Shown: positions 5,799-8,898 of the stretch, in pieces | How positions within the stretch are numbered: position 1 is the stretch's first letter | Layout: every line of letters begins with the position of its first letter | Source of the DNA: JABDBK01 sp964453575 | GTDB lineage: Bacteria > Pseudomonadota > Gammaproteobacteria > DSM-16500 | DNA length: 8,898 bases | Assembly: GCA_964453575.1 (NCBI GenBank) | Contig: CAYVRW010000091.1 | Coordinates: forward strand, 1-8,898 | Direction: 5' to 3' | Made by a program: the position numbers and the translations under genes | Notes under the pieces: generated by a model | Database searches by the model: none | Told to the model about the DNA's origin: nothing | Seen by the model: the letters and a program-made list of their open reading frames with translations, nothing else

Positions 5799-7123
5799 TG
5801 AATACATCTCAATTTACACCGGCTGCTACTAATCATTTGTTTAAACCCGATATGCAAGTTTGTCAGGATGATTATCCACTGGATTGGTATCAACAAGAAT
5901 TTCTTCCTTACGCTGAAGCATACCAAGCTTTGCCCGATAGAAATATATTGACGACTATTTTGTGGATGGAACCTTATATTGAAGCTGCAAAAAAGCATTT
6001 TGGCGATCAATTATTATTGTTGTCCCATTATTACATGGGCGGCGAAATTGTAAAAATCATGGAATATTTCGGTGGTTTCATTGGCGATTCTTATCAATTA
6101 GCCTTGATGGCTGTTGAAAATCCTGAGAAAAAAGTGATTGTGGAATCGGCCGTGCATTTTATGGCGGAATCCATCAGTATTTTGGCGAACGATGACCAAA
6201 AGGTTTATATAACTAATCCAAAATCAGGTTGTACTATGGAAATGCTCGCCAAAGATTTCATGGTGCAGCCGGCCTTGAATCAATTAAATGAGCGTTATGA
6301 TATTTTGCCTATCAGTTATATGAATACTTCAGGCAGAATCAAAGCGATGACAGGCGTCCAAGGAGGGGCAGTTTGTACCAGTTCTAACGTAAAAAAAATA
6401 TTTGAATGGGCATTAAAACAACATAAAAAAATATTATTTATTCCTGATCGGCATATGGGTGAAAACGTTGCCGATTGGGTGGGAATTCCTAAAGATAAAA
6501 TCGCCTATTGGCCGGCAGGACAAGCAGCAATCAATTTTCGTTTAGATGAACAAAGTTCAGAAACTCTTAAACAATTTGATGGGGCACAACTCATACTTTT
6601 TGCAAGCGAATGCGGTGTGCATAGTTATTATCAACCCGCCATGGTTCACTTTTGGCAGCAACAGGGGTATCATGTACTGGTCCACCCTGAATGTAGAAAT
6701 GAGGTGGTGCGTATTGCTGATGGTTGTGGTTCTACTGCGTATTTGTTTGATAGGGTTACCAACGATAAAGCAGGCACAGGGAAATATGCTGTGGGGACTG
6801 AAAATCATATGGTTAAAAATTTAAGTGAGTTATGTAAAAATAAAAATATTCATGTCGTTAACTTAAGCGACATTCCCGATGTCTCTTTTAAAAAACGTGG
6901 TTGCGGGTGTGCAACCATGTCACGTAATGACCCTCCGCATTTGGTTGCTGTATTAGATCTTTTAAGGCAGGGAAAAGTTCCGGCATTTAATTTGGTAAAA
7001 CCTGGTGACGTAGTTAATGAGTTTATAGGTTCGCGCGAACGTTTGGATGAAGCAGGGCAGCGTTGGATTGTTACCAATGCTAAAAAAGCATTAGAAAAAA
7101 TGATACAAATTACTGAATCGTAA
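5798..7123 (+). CDS. nadA: Quinolinate synthase, long divergent form
   Basis: NadA condenses iminoaspartate with dihydroxyacetone phosphate to quinolinate using an oxygen-sensitive [4Fe-4S] cluster. The protein has 441 residues, against 347 in E. coli, with about 40 extra at the N-terminus and more insertions. Motifs include SHYY (76-79), GDS (96-98), FMAE (121-124), YMNTSG (174-179), CTSSN (193-197), FIPDRHMGENVA (214-225), CGVH (272-275), VHPECRNEVV (295-304), GST (311-313) and GTENHMV (333-339). The three cluster cysteines are most likely C193, C299 and C371 in the GCGCATM segment (C369 is an alternative). The GG-containing insertion before CTSSN, EWAL after it, and DPPHLVAVLDLL near the end resemble the Bacillus-type (type 3) subgroup, from memory. 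The usual W-x-G-x-C-x-V-H is changed to ASECGVH, keeping the His. GGGGAG at 5783-5788 serves as ribosome-binding site and the start overlaps the nadB stop by one base. Confidence 0.94.
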   Translation: MNTSQFTPAATNHLFKPDMQVCQDDYPLDWYQQEFLPYAEAYQALPDRNILTTILWMEPYIEAAKKHFGDQLLLLSHYYMGGEIVKIMEYFGGFIGDSYQLALMAVENPEKKVIVESAVHFMAESISILANDDQKVYITNPKSGCTMEMLAKDFMVQPALNQLNERYDILPISYMNTSGRIKAMTGVQGGAVCTSSNVKKIFEWALKQHKKILFIPDRHMGENVADWVGIPKDKIAYWPAGQAAINFRLDEQSSETLKQFDGAQLILFASECGVHSYYQPAMVHFWQQQGYHVLVHPECRNEVVRIADGCGSTAYLFDRVTNDKAGTGKYAVGTENHMVKNLSELCKNKNIHVVNLSDIPDVSFKKRGCGCATMSRNDPPHLVAVLDLLRQGKVPAFNLVKPGDVVNEFIGSRERLDEAGQRWIVTNAKKALEKMIQITES

Positions 7124-7150
7124 TGATTAACATAATAGGGAGATAAAACT

Positions 7151-8245
7151 ATGTTTGAAAGATTAGAAAAATCTATGCACTGGCTTACTTATTGGTATGT
7201 GAGAGGCTGGGAAGTGTTAGGGGTATGGAAAAACGTCAATGAAATGGGCAATAATCTCCATTTATCGAGTTTGCCCATGCGTGGTAATGAAAAAAACTTA
7301 ATTAAGACCGTGCATGCAACAGAGACGCATTCTTTATTGGTCGTAAGTGTCGTTGAGGATTATGAAAATACCCAGTCACTCTTCGGGATGGATCCTATAC
7401 GACCTGAAGAATGGGAAAAAATATGTAATGTTAATGGTAACGAAGTAAAAATTGAGCATGTACAAATAAGGATGAAAGATTTTAATAATGGAGAAGACCT
7501 TAATATTGCATCAGCTGTAGAAGCTGTTATAAAAATACAAGAATATAGAGAAAAACATGGGTCGGTACTTGTGCATTGTAAAGCGGGGCGCACGCGCAGC
7601 GCCATGTTAGTGGCGTGTGTATTAGCTATTTACGATGTTGGAATGCGGGAAGAAAATGTTTCCAAGTCACCTGCACAGCTCATCGATATCACCATTAAAT
7701 TAATGCAAAAAGATCGTCCGCAAGTCAAGGTCAACAAAAAAGGGCAAGAAACGGCTGTAAAAATCGTTAATATGGTAAAGTGTCTTCTGCGAGGAGAAGC
7801 AAAACTTGATGAACCGTTAAAAACAAAAGTGGATAGATCAGCTATCGATAAAAACGTAAAAGATACGGTGATGGAACTTGATTCCTATAAAAGACTTCTT
7901 GAATATAAAAGTCATGCCATTGATAAAACAGGAACCATATTTTCAAAATTAAAGCCAGTGATGCGTGTTGGTCATATTGATAAGTTTTCTAAATCGCTTG
8001 CTGAAAAAAATGATGCAGAATGGTTGAGAGATTTGTTATGTGAAACAGGTTCTATTAAAGATTTTTTAGATGCAAAACCTTACGCTTATGTAGTTAAAAA
8101 CGGTGATACAACCAAAGATGAACAGGAACGCAAAGAAATTATTGAATCGCTTAAAACCGAGGTAGAACAATTTTTTTGCATGAATTTAAAATGTTCATCG
8201 GAAGAGTTAGAAACTCTTGTAAAATCCAAACAACCTCAACCTTAA
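7151..8245 (+). CDS. PTPMT1-like dual-specificity phosphatase with C-terminal extension
   Basis: The first 210 or so of 364 residues form a cysteine-dependent phosphatase domain. The signature VHCKAGRTRSA (141-151) contains nucleophile C143 and phosphate-binding R149, almost identical to the HCKAGRSRS loop of mitochondrial PTPMT1. D110 in RMKDF is the probable general acid. Further PTPMT1-like stretches are the early W-x(n)-LHLSSLPMRG (37-45), VVSVVEDYE (64-72) and a KDRPQVKVNKKG segment (187-198). PTPMT1 dephosphorylates phosphatidylglycerophosphate to make the cardiolipin precursor, while relatives act on phosphoinositides or proteins, so the substrate is open. Residues from about 212 to 364 form a charged, probably helical extension without recognised domain. 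The last 35 residues include EELETLV and lack a signal peptide, which would suit a type IV secreted effector in a Legionellales host, but this is speculative. AGGGAG (7137-7142) is the ribosome-binding site. The gene lies 27 bases after nadA and 8 before ratA. Confidence 0.88.
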   Translation: MFERLEKSMHWLTYWYVRGWEVLGVWKNVNEMGNNLHLSSLPMRGNEKNLIKTVHATETHSLLVVSVVEDYENTQSLFGMDPIRPEEWEKICNVNGNEVKIEHVQIRMKDFNNGEDLNIASAVEAVIKIQEYREKHGSVLVHCKAGRTRSAMLVACVLAIYDVGMREENVSKSPAQLIDITIKLMQKDRPQVKVNKKGQETAVKIVNMVKCLLRGEAKLDEPLKTKVDRSAIDKNVKDTVMELDSYKRLLEYKSHAIDKTGTIFSKLKPVMRVGHIDKFSKSLAEKNDAEWLRDLLCETGSIKDFLDAKPYAYVVKNGDTTKDEQERKEIIESLKTEVEQFFCMNLKCSSEELETLVKSKQPQP

Positions 8246-8248
8246 GGT
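8243..8248 (+). promoter_or_regulatory. Shine-Dalgarno deciding the ratA start
   Basis: TAAGGT, overlapping the stop of the phosphatase gene, lies 5 bases before ATG8254. It favours this start over an in-frame ATG at 8176, which would add 26 residues unlike the family and overlap the phosphatase by 70 bases. Confidence 0.65.
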
Positions 8249-8253
8249 ATTTT

Positions 8254-8712
8254 ATGAGTGTGACACAAATTAAACGCAGTGCTCTATTGCCTTACACAGC
8301 AAAAGAAATGTTTGAATTAGTCGATGCCATTGAAAGCTATCCGCAATTTTTACCATGGTGCACGGCAAGTCACATTATTAGACGTGAAGGAAATGAAGTT
8401 GAAGCGTCACTCGAATTATCTTGGTCGGGTATTCATAAAACGTTTACTACCAAAAATACGCTTACTCCTTATAAGAGCATTGATATTAATTTGATTCACG
8501 GACCTTTTAAACATTTAGAAGGTATTTGGACCTTTACACCCATGGGCGAGCATGGGTGTAAAGTTAATTTAGAACTTGATTTTGAATTGATGGGTCATTT
8601 TGTCGATATCGTATTCCAACCCGTTTTTTCACATATTGCTAATTCATTAGTGGATTTATTTACTAAACGTGCGGTTGAAGTGTATGGTGAACGTAAAAAT
8701 GATACATGTTGA
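8254..8712 (+). CDS. ratA: RatA/COQ10-type START-domain protein
   Basis: This 152-residue cytoplasmic protein belongs to the polyketide cyclase/START-like family that contains E. coli RatA (YfjG) and mitochondrial Coq10. RatA was reported as a ribosome-association toxin that blocks 70S formation, while Coq10 relatives bind ubiquinone and assist respiration. Both readings exist for bacterial members, and the toxin role is not secure here. The opening RSALLPYTAKEMFELVDAIESYPQFLPWC, with its conserved SYPQFLPWC, is diagnostic, as are GPFKHLEGIW and the C-terminal helix ANSLVDLFTKRAVEVYG. ATG8254 is chosen over the in-frame ATG8176 because it has a Shine-Dalgarno and gives the family's normal N-terminus. 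It overlaps rnfH by 14 bases, the usual ratA-rnfH arrangement. In E. coli ratA lies divergent from smpB; here a phosphatase gene on the same strand precedes it. Confidence 0.93.
   Translation: MSVTQIKRSALLPYTAKEMFELVDAIESYPQFLPWCTASHIIRREGNEVEASLELSWSGIHKTFTTKNTLTPYKSIDINLIHGPFKHLEGIWTFTPMGEHGCKVNLELDFELMGHFVDIVFQPVFSHIANSLVDLFTKRAVEVYGERKNDTC
8532..8563. repeat. Perfect 13-bp inverted repeat inside ratA
   Basis: CTTTACACCCATG (8532-8544) and its exact reverse complement (8551-8563) flank a 6-base loop GGCGAG. It is the longest perfect inverted repeat I found in the window and lies wholly within ratA codons, where a 13-bp uninterrupted match is not demanded by the protein. In RNA it would form a stable hairpin. 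A T-rich stretch follows but there is no clean T-tract, so terminator function is uncertain. Confidence 0.85.
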
Positions 8713-8898
8713 AGTAGCCTATGCTGATGTAAATAATCAGCGTCTTATCAAACTTCTCGTTGAAGAAGGTTGTACCATAGAACTCGCCATTGATCGCTCG
8801 GGAATTTTATTAGAATTTCCTGAAATTGATTTAATGAAGCAAAAAGTCGGTATTTTTAGTAAGCAAAAAAAATTGACTGACATTGTAAAAGAGATCGG
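8699..8898 (+). CDS. rnfH: RnfH family protein (RatB), truncated by window edge
   Basis: The 66 visible residues start MIHVEVAYADVNNQRL and continue with a ubiquitin-like (beta-grasp) fold sequence: LVEEGCTIELAI, SGILLEFPEIDL and KVGIFSKQKKLTDIVKEIG. These match the RnfH/UPF0125 family closely. The usual family length is about 90-100 residues, so about a third, including the expected D-R-V-E-I-Y-R-P-L region, lies beyond the window. ATG8699 lies inside ratA, overlapping its end by 14 bases, which suggests coupled translation. The family was named for proximity to rnf genes and, in E. coli, as RatB next to RatA; its biochemical role is not settled. Confidence 0.92.
   Translation, partial: MIHVEVAYADVNNQRLIKLLVEEGCTIELAIDRSGILLEFPEIDLMKQKVGIFSKQKKLTDIVKEI

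Noticed and set aside
6546..7077. Several 75-92 residue frames on both strands within nadA
   Set aside because: All overlap conserved NadA motifs and are out-of-frame shadows.
7124..7150. Possible promoter or terminator between nadA and the phosphatase gene
   Set aside because: CATAAT at 7131-7136 has no acceptable -35 partner, and there is no stem with T-tract.
7360..7605. Antisense 81-residue frame in the phosphatase gene
   Set aside because: It covers the catalytic-domain codons, which explain the open frame; no independent support.
8176..8253. 26-residue N-terminal extension of RatA from ATG8176
   Set aside because: The extension is not family-like, overlaps the phosphatase gene and lacks a ribosome-binding site, while ATG8254 has one.

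Overview
The window is about 8.9 kb of AT-rich bacterial DNA from what looks like a gammaproteobacterium. The main taxonomic pointers are the ratA-rnfH pair at the right end and a complete nadC-nadB-nadA set. Low GC, a eukaryotic-style PTPMT1-like phosphatase and a GC-rich palindromic repeat would fit a host-associated lineage such as Legionellales (Coxiella/Aquicella-like), but that placement is inference. All credible genes lie on the + strand.

Left end (1-189): no gene is supported. It holds a GC-rich nested palindrome (60-116), which looks like a dispersed REP/MITE-type element, followed by a possible sigma-70 promoter (126-154).

Region 1 (190-3331) is the most unusual part. A TonB-dependent outer-membrane receptor overlaps by ATGA with its own TonB-type energy transducer. 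Next comes a 53-residue cysteine-rich peptide gene (2706-2867), too short for ordinary gene calling but with a strong ribosome-binding site. Last is a 146-residue protein with a conserved D-x-x-W-H-x-H / D-C / F-G / H-H pattern, resembling the GRDP-like (former DUF1399) family. Together they look like a compact uptake cassette: receptor, transducer, small Cys peptide, possible partner or modifying protein. A metal- or peptide-related role is a hypothesis, and the substrate cannot be read from sequence.

Region 2 (3292-7123) is the de novo NAD pathway in the order nadC-nadB-nadA, with tiny gaps or overlaps. NadB oxidises L-aspartate to iminoaspartate. NadA condenses this with dihydroxyacetone phosphate to quinolinate on a [4Fe-4S] cluster. 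NadC converts quinolinate to nicotinate mononucleotide. NadA belongs to a long, divergent subgroup. nadC starts inside the end of the GRDP-like gene, tying regions 1 and 2 together.

Region 3 (7151-8245) is a PTPMT1-like dual-specificity phosphatase with an intact HCKAGRTRS signature and an extra C-terminal region of about 150 residues of unknown role. It may be a housekeeping lipid phosphatase or a secreted host-directed effector.

Region 4 (8254-8898) is ratA, followed by an overlapping rnfH cut by the window edge. ratA contains a perfect 13-bp inverted repeat.

No intergenic gap after base 190 exceeds about 30 bases apart from the one occupied by the small peptide gene, and I see no convincing terminator. 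The whole stretch could therefore be read as one long transcript, possibly with internal promoters.
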